From contig JAGZLW010000037.1 of the NCBI GenBank assembly GCA_018364455.1, positions 1-17,207 of the forward strand: 17,207 nt of DNA, written 5' to 3'. Below the pieces are notes generated by a model. That model was not told where the DNA came from and did no database searches. It was given only the letters and a program-made list of their open reading frames with translations. Positions 7,520 to 15,038 of the stretch are shown one piece after another. Position numbers and translations under genes: made by a program. Numbering within the stretch: the stretch's first letter is position 1; each line of letters starts with the position of its first letter. The DNA is from Streptococcus mitis. GTDB lineage: Bacteria > Bacillota > Bacilli > Lactobacillales > Streptococcaceae.

Positions 7520-7600
7520 TACTGACTGCTTAACAAAAGAGTTCAAATAGTTTGAAAAGTCAAGCTTGTGAAAATAATCTCAAAAATATTGCAAAAAGGG

Positions 7601-7628
7601 TTGTAATTTTCTGAAAATTTGGTAAAAT
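7601..7628 (+). promoter_or_regulatory. gapN promoter, extended -10
   Basis: The -35 TTGTAA (7601-7606) and -10 TAAAAT (7623-7628) are separated by 16 bp. TG at 7620-7621 makes an extended -10. The predicted start is near 7635, a leader of about 25 nt. The CodY box fills almost the whole spacer. Confidence 0.75.
7605..7619. promoter_or_regulatory. CodY-binding box, perfect match, inside the gapN promoter
   Basis: AATTTTCTGAAAATT matches the published CodY consensus AATTTTCWGAAAATT at all 15 positions. It overlaps the last two bases of the -35 and ends one base before the TG of the extended -10. CodY bound here would exclude RNA polymerase, so repression when branched-chain amino acids are plentiful is expected. 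The match is observed; binding and direction of control are inferred. Confidence 0.8.
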
Positions 7629-7659
7629 ATATCTTAATCATTTTCAGGAGGACGAGAAT

Positions 7660-9084
7660 TTGACAAGATATCAGAATTTAGTAAATGGAGAATGGAAATC
7701 ATCTGAAAAAGAAATTACGATTTATTCACCAATCAATCAAGAAGAATTAGGGACAGTACCCGCTATGAGCCAAGCAGAAGTAGATGAGGCTATGCAAGCT
7801 GCGCGTGCAGCCTTGCCTGCATGGCGTGCTTTGTCAGCAGTTGAACGTGCGGCTTATTTGCATAAAACAGCAGCTATTTTAGAACGCGATAAAGAAAAAA
7901 TTGGTACTATCCTTGCCAAAGAAGTAGCAAAAGGGTTTAAAGCAGCTATTGGAGAAGTGGTGCGTACCGCAGAATTGATCCGCTATGCTGCAGAAGAAGG
8001 GCTACGGATTACAGGTCAAGCAATGGAAGGTGGCGGTTTTGAGGCAACAAGTAAAAACAAACTGGCTGTTGTCCGTCGTGAGCCGGTTGGAGTCGTGCTA
8101 GCTATTGCCCCCTTTAACTATCCAGTCAACCTTTCCGGATCTAAGATTGCTCCGGCCTTGATTGCAGGGAATGTGGTTATGTTCAAGCCACCAACACAAG
8201 GTTCTATTTCTGGTCTCTTGTTGGCTAAAGCCTTTGAAGAAGCAGGGCTTCCAGCAGGTGTTTTCAATACCATTACGGGACGTGGTTCAGAAATTGGGGA
8301 TTATATCATTGAGCACAAAGAAGTCAACTTCATCAACTTTACAGGTTCAACTCCAATCGGAGAACGTATTGGTCGTTTAGCTGGTATGCGTCCTATCATG
8401 CTGGAGCTTGGCGGGAAAGATGCAGCTCTTGTACTAGAAGATGCAGATTTGGAACATGCTGCCAAGCAAATTGTTGCGGGTGCCTTTAGCTACTCAGGCC
8501 AACGTTGCACGGCCATTAAACGTGTCATTGTTCTTGAAAGTGTAGCAGATACATTAGTTACTTTGCTTCAAGCAGAGGTTGCTAAATTAACAGTTGGTGA
8601 CCCATTTGACAATGCTGATATTACACCTGTTATTGACAATGCTTCAGCCGACTTCATCTGGGGCTTGATTGAGGATGCACAAGAAAAAGGAGCTCAGGCT
8701 CTTACACCAATCAAACGTGAGGGCAATCTTCTCTGGCCAGTGCTTTTTGACCAAGTTACAAAAGATATGAAAGTAGCATGGGAAGAGCCATTTGGCCCTG
8801 TTTTACCAATTATTCGTGTGGCTAATGTAGAAGAAGCAATTGCCTTTGCCAACGAATCTGAATTCGGCCTTCAATCCTCAGTCTTTACAAATGATTTCAA
8901 AAAGGCTTTTGAAATTGCTGAAAAACTTGAAGTGGGTACAGTTCATATTAATAATAAAACCCAACGTGGTCCAGATAATTTCCCATTCCTTGGTGTCAAA
9001 GGTTCTGGAGCTGGAGTGCAAGGAATTAAATATAGCATTGAAGCGATGACAAATGTCAAATCCATTGTTTTTGATGTGAAATAA
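7660..9084 (+). CDS. gapN: NADP-dependent non-phosphorylating glyceraldehyde-3-phosphate dehydrogenase
   Basis: GapN oxidises glyceraldehyde-3-phosphate irreversibly to 3-phosphoglycerate with reduction of NADP+, bypassing GAPDH and phosphoglycerate kinase and supplying NADPH. The 474 residues match the cytosolic ALDH-superfamily enzyme of streptococci. Motifs are PFNYPVNLS (oxyanion-hole Asn), FTGSTPIGERIG (nucleotide binding), LELGGKD with general base E249, SGQRCTAIKR with catalytic C283, and EEPFGPVLPI near the C-terminal third. Numbering is one less than the commonly cited C284/E250 of S. mutans. The start is TTG at 7660, chosen because AGGAGG (7646-7651) sits 8 nt upstream and the product begins MTRYQNLVNGEW, as I recall for streptococcal GapN. 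It is a single-gene unit with its own promoter, an embedded CodY box and a strong terminator. Confidence 0.98.
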   Translation: MTRYQNLVNGEWKSSEKEITIYSPINQEELGTVPAMSQAEVDEAMQAARAALPAWRALSAVERAAYLHKTAAILERDKEKIGTILAKEVAKGFKAAIGEVVRTAELIRYAAEEGLRITGQAMEGGGFEATSKNKLAVVRREPVGVVLAIAPFNYPVNLSGSKIAPALIAGNVVMFKPPTQGSISGLLLAKAFEEAGLPAGVFNTITGRGSEIGDYIIEHKEVNFINFTGSTPIGERIGRLAGMRPIMLELGGKDAALVLEDADLEHAAKQIVAGAFSYSGQRCTAIKRVIVLESVADTLVTLLQAEVAKLTVGDPFDNADITPVIDNASADFIWGLIEDAQEKGAQALTPIKREGNLLWPVLFDQVTKDMKVAWEEPFGPVLPIIRVANVEEAIAFANESEFGLQSSVFTNDFKKAFEIAEKLEVGTVHINNKTQRGPDNFPFLGVKGSGAGVQGIKYSIEAMTNVKSIVFDVK

Positions 9085-9089
9085 AATGT

Positions 9090-9124
9090 AAAATCAGGAA
9101 ATTGTTTTCCTGATTTTGTTTTTT
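9090..9124 (+). terminator. Strong Rho-independent terminator of gapN
   Basis: AAAATCAGGAAA (9090-9101) and TTTCCTGATTTT (9106-9117) form a perfect 12-bp stem with a 4-nt loop, followed by GTTTTTT. It starts 5 nt after the gapN stop codon. Confidence 0.93.
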
Positions 9125-9144
9125 ACATAAAAACAATGCTATAT

Positions 9145-9174
9145 TTGGATAAAATACGAACTTTGTGATATGAT
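9145..9174 (+). promoter_or_regulatory. Possible distal promoter upstream of the glg operon
   Basis: TTGGAT (9145-9150) and TATGAT (9169-9174) are spaced by 18 bp, with TG at 9166-9167 making an extended -10. A transcript would start near 9181 and carry a leader of about 180 nt into glgB. No coding sequence with a convincing ribosome-binding site is visible in 9181-9327. Confidence 0.45.
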
Positions 9175-9247
9175 AGTAATCAAAAAGAGGAAGTTTTCAC
9201 AAACTATCTGTCATTCCTTGATTTATAAGTGAATGGATAAGTTCATT

Positions 9248-9287
9248 TTTTGAAGATTTTCAAAAGAATTTTTACCAAATATGGTAA
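9248..9287. repeat. Two perfect inverted repeats just upstream of the glg -35
   Basis: TTTTGAA/TTCAAAA (9248-9254 and 9259-9265, 4-nt spacer) is followed by TTACCA/TGGTAA (9272-9277 and 9282-9287, 4-nt spacer). The second ends 5 bp before the -35, centred near -48 from the predicted start, a position that would suit an activator or repressor. I do not recognise either as the site of a named regulator. Confidence 0.45.
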
Positions 9288-9292
9288 TTTAC

Positions 9293-9321
9293 TTGAATCT
9301 TACATAAAAAGGTAGTATAAT
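9293..9321 (+). promoter_or_regulatory. Main sigma-A promoter of the glgBCDA operon
   Basis: TTGAAT (9293-9298) and a consensus TATAAT (9316-9321) are separated by the optimal 17 bp. The start is predicted at about 9328, giving a leader of about 33 nt before the glgB ATG at 9361. Confidence 0.85.
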
Positions 9322-9329
9322 AAATCTAT

Positions 9330-9343
9330 GGAAAACGCTTACA
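9330..9343. promoter_or_regulatory. CcpA cre site at the glg transcription start
   Basis: Read on the minus strand, TGTAAGCGTTTTCC matches the cre consensus TGWNANCGNTNWCA at 13 of 14 positions (last base C instead of A). It lies at about +3 to +16 of the predicted start, where bound CcpA would block initiation or clearance. Carbon catabolite repression of glycogen synthesis is inferred. Confidence 0.75.
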
Positions 9344-9360
9344 GAAAAAAGGGGGATATT

Positions 9361-11289
9361 ATGGATAAAAGAGAAGCTTTGCGCACCTTTATGACAGGAG
9401 AAAATTTTCACCTTCAGCATTATCTAGGAGCACATAGGGAAGAACTAAATGGAGAGTACGGTTATACATTTCGTGTGTGGGCTCCTAATGCTCAGGCTGT
9501 CCACTTGGTGGGGGATTTCACCAAGTGGGTAGAAAATCAAATTCCGATGGAACGAAATGAATTTGGAGTCTGGGAAGTCTTTACCAGCCTTGCTCATGAA
9601 GGCCAAATTTACAAGTATCATATCACACGTGCAAATGGTCATCAGCTGATGAAGATTGATCCTTTGGCTGTACGGTATGAGGCACGTCCGGGTACTGGAG
9701 CTATTTTAACAGAGATTCCAGAAAAGAAATGGAAGGATGGGCTTTGGTTAGCTCGCAGAAAACGTTGGACTTTCTTTGAACGTCCTGTCAATATCTACGA
9801 AGTTCATGCTGGATCGTGGAAGAGAAATCCAGATGGAAGTCCTTATAGTTTTGCTCAATTGAAAGATGAACTCATTCCTTACCTAGTTGAGATGAACTAT
9901 ACTCATATTGAGTTTATGCCCTTAATGTCCCACCCTCTCGGTTTGAGTTGGGGTTACCAGCTTATGGGTTACTTCGCTTTAGAGCATGCCTATGGTCGCC
10001 CTGAAGAGTTTCAAGATTTTGTTGAGGAATGTCACTTAAACAATATTGGGGTTATTGTAGACTGGGTACCTGGTCATTTCACCATTAATGATGATGCCTT
10101 AGCTTATTATGACGGGACGCCGACTTTTGAGTACCAAGACCATAATAAGGCTCATAACTATGGTTGGGGCGCTCTCAATTTTGACCTTGGAAAAAATGAA
10201 GTCCAGTCCTTCTTGATTTCTAGTATTAAGTTTTGGATTGACTTTTACCATCTAGATGGTATTCGTGTGGATGCGGTTAGTAACATGCTCTATCTTGACT
10301 ACGATGATGCTCCATGGACACCTAATAAAGATGGTGGCAATCTCAACTATGAAGGATATTATTTCCTTCAACGCTTGAATGATGTCATTAAACTAGTTCA
10401 TCCAGACGTTATGATGATCGCAGAAGAAAGTTCATCAGCTACTCAGATTACTGACACTAAGGATTCAGATGGTCTAGGATTTGACTACAAGTGGAATATG
10501 GGCTGGATGAATGACATTCTCCGTTTCTATGAAGAAGATCCGATTTATCGTAAATATGATTTTAACCTGGTGACTTTCAGCTTTATGTATGTTTTCAATG
10601 AAAACTATCTCCTACCATTCTCACATGACGAAGTGGTTCACGGTAAGAAGAGTATGATGCACAAGATGTGGGGAGATCGTTACAATCAATTCGCAGGCTT
10701 GCGCAATCTCTACACTTACCAAATTTGTCACCCTGGTAAGAAATTGCTTTTCATGGGTAGTGAATACGGCCAATTCCTAGAATGGAGATCTGAAGAGCAG
10801 TTAGAATGGTCTAATCTAGAAGACCCTATGAATGCTAAGATGAAGTATTTCACTTCTCAGCTAAACCAGTTTTACAAAGATCATCGCTGTCTGTGGGAAA
10901 TCGATACCAGCTATGATGGTATTGAAATCATCGATGCGGATAATCGAGACCAGAGTGTTCTTTCCTTCATTCGTAAGGGTAAGAAGGGCGACATGCTAGT
11001 CTGCGTCTTTAATATGGCACCTGTTGAACGAAAAGATTTTACAATCGGACTACCCGTTGCAGGAATTTACGAAGAAGTATGGAATACTGAGTTAGAAGAG
11101 TGGGGAGGCGTTTGGAAAGAACATAATCAAACTGTTCAAACGCAAGAAGGACTATGGAAAGATTATGAGCAGACCTTGACCTTTACCCTACCGGCTATGG
11201 GAGCAAGTGTTTGGAAAATCAAACGTCGCTTGAAATCTACTAAAACCGTTACAAATAAAAACCAAAAAGGAGTAGAAAATGAAGAATGA
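9361..11289 (+). CDS. glgB: 1,4-alpha-glucan branching enzyme
   Basis: GlgB cuts alpha-1,4 glucan chains and reattaches them by alpha-1,6 links, creating glycogen branches. The 642-residue protein has an N-terminal CBM48 module (TFRVWAPNAQAVHLVGDF), the GH13 barrel and a C-terminal beta domain. Active-site regions are DWVPGHF, GIRVDAV with nucleophile D304, MIAEESS with acid/base E355, and FSHDEVVHGK with D423. I chose the ATG at 9361 (MDKREALRTF) because a purine-rich AAGGGGGA ends about 5 nt upstream. The in-frame ATG at 9328 coincides with the predicted transcription start, has no ribosome-binding site, and would make the cre site coding. The C-terminus ends in a lysine/asparagine-rich tail whose DNA also supplies the glgC ribosome-binding site, and it overlaps glgC by 11 nt. 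It is the first gene of the operon. Confidence 0.97.
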   Translation: MDKREALRTFMTGENFHLQHYLGAHREELNGEYGYTFRVWAPNAQAVHLVGDFTKWVENQIPMERNEFGVWEVFTSLAHEGQIYKYHITRANGHQLMKIDPLAVRYEARPGTGAILTEIPEKKWKDGLWLARRKRWTFFERPVNIYEVHAGSWKRNPDGSPYSFAQLKDELIPYLVEMNYTHIEFMPLMSHPLGLSWGYQLMGYFALEHAYGRPEEFQDFVEECHLNNIGVIVDWVPGHFTINDDALAYYDGTPTFEYQDHNKAHNYGWGALNFDLGKNEVQSFLISSIKFWIDFYHLDGIRVDAVSNMLYLDYDDAPWTPNKDGGNLNYEGYYFLQRLNDVIKLVHPDVMMIAEESSSATQITDTKDSDGLGFDYKWNMGWMNDILRFYEEDPIYRKYDFNLVTFSFMYVFNENYLLPFSHDEVVHGKKSMMHKMWGDRYNQFAGLRNLYTYQICHPGKKLLFMGSEYGQFLEWRSEEQLEWSNLEDPMNAKMKYFTSQLNQFYKDHRCLWEIDTSYDGIEIIDADNRDQSVLSFIRKGKKGDMLVCVFNMAPVERKDFTIGLPVAGIYEEVWNTELEEWGGVWKEHNQTVQTQEGLWKDYEQTLTFTLPAMGASVWKIKRRLKSTKTVTNKNQKGVENEE

Positions 11290-12421
11290 AATGTTAGCTT
11301 TGATTCTTGCTGGTGGGCAAGGAACTCGTCTCGGAAAACTCACTCAAAACCTTGCGAAACCAGCTGTACAATTTGGCGGACGCTACCGTATCATTGACTT
11401 CGCTCTTTCAAACTGTGCCAACTCAGGGATTCACAATGTTGGAGTCATTACACAGTACCAACCACTTGCTCTTAACAATCATATTGGAAACGGTTCAAGC
11501 TGGGGGTTAGACGGTATTAATTCTGGTGTCTCTATTCTTCAACCGTATTCTGCAAGTGAAGGAAATCGTTGGTTCGAAGGGACTAGTCATGCTATTTACC
11601 AAAATATCGACTATATCGACAGTGTCAATCCTGAGTATGTCTTGATTCTGTCTGGGGACCATATCTACAAAATGGATTATGATGATATGCTCCAGTCTCA
11701 CAAGGATAATAATGCCAGTTTGACAGTAGCAGTTCTGGATGTTCCTCTGAAAGAAGCTAGCCGTTTTGGTATTATGAACACAGATGCCAATAACCGCATT
11801 GTTGAATTTGAAGAAAAACCAGCTCAACCTAAATCTACCAAAGCTTCTATGGGAATCTATATCTTTGATTGGCACCGTCTCCGCAATATGCTCGTTGCTG
11901 CTGAAAAGAGCAATGTCGATATGTCAGACTTTGGTAAAAATGTCATTCCAAATTACCTTGAGTCAGGTGAAAGTGTCTATGCCTATGAATTTAAAGGTTA
12001 CTGGAAAGATGTTGGTACTATTGAGTCGCTTTGGGAAGCGAACATGGAGTACATTTCTCCAGAGAATGCCTTGGACAGTCGTAACCGTCAATGGAAGATT
12101 TACTCAAGAAACTTAATTTCACCACCAAACTTCCTTGGGGCAAATGCTCATGTGGAAGATTCCTTGGTTGTTGATGGCTGTTTTGTAGATGGAACTGTTA
12201 AACATTCTATCCTTTCAACAGGGGCGCAAGTTCGCGAAGGGGCAGAAGTAGTAGATTCAGTTATCATGAGTGGTGCAATTGTTGGTCAGGGAGCTAAAAT
12301 CAAACGTGCCATTATTGGTGAAGGTGCAGTTATTTCTGATGGTGTCGAAATTGATGGAACAGAAGAAGTACAAGTTGTAGGATATAATGAAGTAGTGGGG
12401 GTAGCAACAGATGAAGATTGA
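11279..12421 (+). CDS. glgC: Glucose-1-phosphate adenylyltransferase (ADP-glucose pyrophosphorylase), catalytic subunit
   Basis: GlgC makes ADP-glucose and pyrophosphate from ATP and glucose-1-phosphate, the committed step of glycogen synthesis. The 380 residues comprise an N-terminal nucleotidyltransferase domain and a C-terminal left-handed beta-helix of hexapeptide repeats from about residue 285 (NAHVEDSLVVDGCFVDG). The nucleotide-binding loop GGQGTRL is at 12-18, followed by KPAVQFGGRYR, and the metal-binding aspartate is D127 in SGDHIYKMDY. EFEEKP and the GYWKDVGT motif are also present. The ribosome-binding site AAGGAG (11267-11272) is 6 nt before the ATG. The gene overlaps glgB by 11 nt and glgD by 11 nt, indicating translational coupling. 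It should work as a heteromer with GlgD, the usual arrangement in Firmicutes. Confidence 0.97.
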   Translation: MKNEMLALILAGGQGTRLGKLTQNLAKPAVQFGGRYRIIDFALSNCANSGIHNVGVITQYQPLALNNHIGNGSSWGLDGINSGVSILQPYSASEGNRWFEGTSHAIYQNIDYIDSVNPEYVLILSGDHIYKMDYDDMLQSHKDNNASLTVAVLDVPLKEASRFGIMNTDANNRIVEFEEKPAQPKSTKASMGIYIFDWHRLRNMLVAAEKSNVDMSDFGKNVIPNYLESGESVYAYEFKGYWKDVGTIESLWEANMEYISPENALDSRNRQWKIYSRNLISPPNFLGANAHVEDSLVVDGCFVDGTVKHSILSTGAQVREGAEVVDSVIMSGAIVGQGAKIKRAIIGEGAVISDGVEIDGTEEVQVVGYNEVVGVATDED

Positions 12422-13550
12422 TAAATATTCTGCCATTTTAGGAAATACAGTTGGTTTTCATGATATGTCAACACTGACGGATCACCGTCCAGTAGCTAGT
12501 TTGCCTTTTGGAGGTAAATATCGTTTGATTGACTTCCCGCTTTCAAGTCTTGCTAATGCAGGTGTCCGTAGTATCTTTGGTATTTTCCAACAAGACAATA
12601 TCAGTTCTGTCTTTGACCATATCCGTTCAGGGCGTGAGTGGGGCTTGTCAACTCTTCTTAGCCACTACTATCTAGGTATTTACAATACCCGTGTGGAAAG
12701 TAGTACAGTTGGAAAAGAATACTACCAACAGCTTCTTACTTATTTGAAACGTTCTGGATCAAACCAAACAGTTTCACTCAACTGTGATGTTTTGATTAAT
12801 ATTGATCTGAACCAAGTATTCCACCTACACAGTACAACAAAAGGCCCTATCACTGTAGTTTATAAAAAACTACCTAAAAAAGACATTTCAGAAGTAAATG
12901 CAATCTTGGAAGTGGATGAAACAGACCATGTTCGTTCTCATAAACTCTTTGATAGCAAGTTACCAGATCAAATCTATAACATGTCTACAGATATCTTTGT
13001 CGTTGATACACCTTGGTTGATAGAACGCTTGGAAGAAGAAGCTAAAAAAGAACATCCAGAGAAGTTACGCTATGTTTTACGGGATTTGGCTGCAAAAGAA
13101 GGGGCTTTTGCCTACGAGTATACAGGCTACCTTGCAAATATTCATTCTGTAGAGTCTTATTACCAAGCTAACAAAGATATGCTTGAATCACAAAAATTCT
13201 ACTCTCTCTTCTCACCAAATCAAAAGATTTATACAAAGGTCAAAAACGAAGAGCCAACTTACTATGCCAATACATCTAAGGTAAGTACTTCTCAGTTTGC
13301 GTCTGGTAGTATCATTGAAGGTCAAGTGGCTAATTCTGTTCTATCACGTAATATTCATGTCCATAAGGATAGCTTGGTTAAAGATAGCCTGCTCTTCCCT
13401 CGTGTTGTTATTGGAGAAGGAGCTCAGGTAGAATATGCTATCTTTGACAAGGGTGTTGAAGTTGAGCCTGGTGTTGTGATTCGAGGAACTGCAGAACATC
13501 CAGTTGTCGTTAAGAAAGGTAGCAAAGTAACAGAGGATATTCATTCATGA
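12411..13550 (+). CDS. glgD: GlgD, non-catalytic/regulatory subunit of ADP-glucose pyrophosphorylase
   Basis: This 379-residue GlgC homologue keeps the overall fold, with a nucleotidyltransferase-like domain including FGGKYRLIDFPLSSLANAG and a beta-helix C-terminus (SGSIIEGQVANSVLS). It lacks the catalytic glycine-rich loop: where GlgC has GGQGTRL, it reads GNTVGFH. The acidic residue of NCDVLINIDL is retained. It is therefore expected to be poorly active alone and to raise the activity of GlgC in a GlgC/GlgD complex, as reported for Firmicutes. It starts at ATG 12411 with GTGGGGG about 9 nt upstream, overlaps the glgC stop by 11 nt, and ends in a 4-nt ATGA overlap with glgA. Confidence 0.95.
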   Translation: MKIDKYSAILGNTVGFHDMSTLTDHRPVASLPFGGKYRLIDFPLSSLANAGVRSIFGIFQQDNISSVFDHIRSGREWGLSTLLSHYYLGIYNTRVESSTVGKEYYQQLLTYLKRSGSNQTVSLNCDVLINIDLNQVFHLHSTTKGPITVVYKKLPKKDISEVNAILEVDETDHVRSHKLFDSKLPDQIYNMSTDIFVVDTPWLIERLEEEAKKEHPEKLRYVLRDLAAKEGAFAYEYTGYLANIHSVESYYQANKDMLESQKFYSLFSPNQKIYTKVKNEEPTYYANTSKVSTSQFASGSIIEGQVANSVLSRNIHVHKDSLVKDSLLFPRVVIGEGAQVEYAIFDKGVEVEPGVVIRGTAEHPVVVKKGSKVTEDIHS

Positions 13551-14980
13551 AAATTTTATTTGTAGCAGCAGAGGGTGCACCCTTTTCAAAAACAGGTGGT
13601 TTGGGAGACGTTATTGGCGCTCTTCCAAAATCACTGGTAAAAGCGGGACATGAAGTTGCAGTGATTTTACCCTACTATGACATGGTAGAGGCTAAATTTG
13701 GAAATCAAATTGAAGATATTCTTCATTTTGAGGTGAGTGTTGGTTGGCGTAGACAGTACTGTGGGATTAAGAAAACAGTACTAAATGGTGTGACCTTCTA
13801 CTTTATTGACAACCAATATTATTTCTTCCGCGGTCATGTTTACGGTGATTTTGACGACGGAGAGCGCTTTGCTTTCTTCCAACTTGCTGCCATTGAGGCT
13901 ATGGAAAGAATTGACTTTATTCCTGACCTTCTCCATGTTCATGACTACCATACAGCTATGATTCCTTTCTTGTTAAAGGAAAAATACCGTTGGATTCAAG
14001 CCTATCAAGGAATAAAAACTGTTTTAACCATTCATAATTTGGAATTCCAAGGACAATTTTCAGAAGGAATGTTATGGGATTTGTTTGGAGTTGGCTTTGA
14101 ACGTTACGCTGATGGCACCCTTCGATGGAACAACTGTCTGAACTGGATGAAGGCTGGTATTCTTTATGCTGACCGTGTTTCAACCGTTTCGCCTAGCTAT
14201 GCTCATGAAATTATGACCAGTCAGTTCGGATGTAACTTGGATCAGATTCTTCGAATGGAGTCTGGTAAAGTTTCTGGTATCGTGAATGGGATTGATGCTG
14301 ACCTGTATAATCCTCAGACGGATGCCCTATTAGATTATCATTTTAATCAGGAAGATTTGTCTGGGAAGGCCCAAAACAAGGCAAAATTGCAAGAAAGAGT
14401 TGGCTTGCCAGTTAGAGCCGACGTTCCACTGGTGGGAATTGTTTCTCGTTTGACACGTCAAAAAGGTTTTGATGTGGTGGTTGAAAGTCTTCAACATATC
14501 TTGCAAAATGATGTTCAGATTGTTCTTTTGGGAACTGGTGATCCAGCCTTTGAAGGGGCTTTCTCGTGGTTTGCTCAGATTTACCCAGACAAGCTATCAG
14601 CAAATATCACTTTTGATGTCAAACTAGCTCAAGAAATCTACGCTGCTTGTGACCTCTTCCTCATGCCAAGTCGTTTTGAGCCATGTGGCTTGTCTCAAAT
14701 GATGGCTATGCGTTATGGAACCTTGCCATTGGTCCATGAAGTTGGTGGCTTGAGAGATACCGTTCGCGCTTTCAATCCAATTGAAGGAAGTGGTACTGGC
14801 TTTAGCTTTGACAATCTATCTCCTTATTGGTTAAATTGGACTTTCCAAACAGCATTGGACTTGTATAGAAACCATCCTGACGTTTGGAGAAACTTACAAA
14901 AACAAGCTATGGAGTGTGATTTCTCATGGGATACAGCCTGCAAGTCATACCTAGACTTGTACCAAAGCTTAGTTAACTAA
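13547..14980 (+). CDS. glgA: Glycogen synthase (ADP-glucose, GT5)
   Basis: GlgA transfers glucose from ADP-glucose to the non-reducing end of a growing alpha-1,4 glucan. The 477 residues fit bacterial GT5 enzymes with a GT-B fold. The N-terminal half has the ADP-glucose-binding KTGG motif (residues 15-18, in FSKTGGLGDV) and HVHDYHTA. The C-terminal half has VSRLTRQKGFD and the conserved SRFEPCGLSQ with E378. The ATG at 13547 overlaps the glgD TGA as ATGA. AGAGGA at 13532-13537 can serve as ribosome-binding site, and translational coupling is likely. It is the last gene of the operon, followed 5 nt after its stop by a terminator. No signal peptide, so cytoplasmic. Confidence 0.97.
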   Translation: MKILFVAAEGAPFSKTGGLGDVIGALPKSLVKAGHEVAVILPYYDMVEAKFGNQIEDILHFEVSVGWRRQYCGIKKTVLNGVTFYFIDNQYYFFRGHVYGDFDDGERFAFFQLAAIEAMERIDFIPDLLHVHDYHTAMIPFLLKEKYRWIQAYQGIKTVLTIHNLEFQGQFSEGMLWDLFGVGFERYADGTLRWNNCLNWMKAGILYADRVSTVSPSYAHEIMTSQFGCNLDQILRMESGKVSGIVNGIDADLYNPQTDALLDYHFNQEDLSGKAQNKAKLQERVGLPVRADVPLVGIVSRLTRQKGFDVVVESLQHILQNDVQIVLLGTGDPAFEGAFSWFAQIYPDKLSANITFDVKLAQEIYAACDLFLMPSRFEPCGLSQMMAMRYGTLPLVHEVGGLRDTVRAFNPIEGSGTGFSFDNLSPYWLNWTFQTALDLYRNHPDVWRNLQKQAMECDFSWDTACKSYLDLYQSLVN

Positions 14981-14985
14981 TAGAT

Positions 14986-15015
14986 AAAATCGTATGATGA
15001 CTTCATACGATTTTT
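14986..15015 (+). terminator. Rho-independent terminator of the glg operon
   Basis: AAAATCGTATGA (14986-14997) and TCATACGATTTT (15003-15014) form a perfect 12-bp stem with a 5-nt loop, and the T-run extends to 15015. Only 23 nt separate it from the next ATG, leaving no room for a complete downstream promoter. Confidence 0.88.
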
Positions 15016-15038
15016 AGGCTATTTAGAGAGGAGAACTG

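Noticed and set aside
9255..9269. CodY-like sequence upstream of glgB
   Set aside because: Four mismatches to the 15-base consensus in an AT-rich region; unconvincing beside the perfect site at gapN.
9328..9360. ATG at 9328 as the glgB start
   Set aside because: It coincides with the predicted transcription start, lacks a ribosome-binding site and overlaps the cre site; 9361 has a good ribosome-binding site.
11507..11875. Minus-strand open frame of 122 codons inside glgC
   Set aside because: Complete shadow of a strongly conserved gene, Cys/Ile-rich product without family resemblance, no ribosome-binding site.
11784..12116. Plus-strand open frame of 110 codons inside glgC
   Set aside because: Alternate-frame shadow of conserved GlgC coding sequence.
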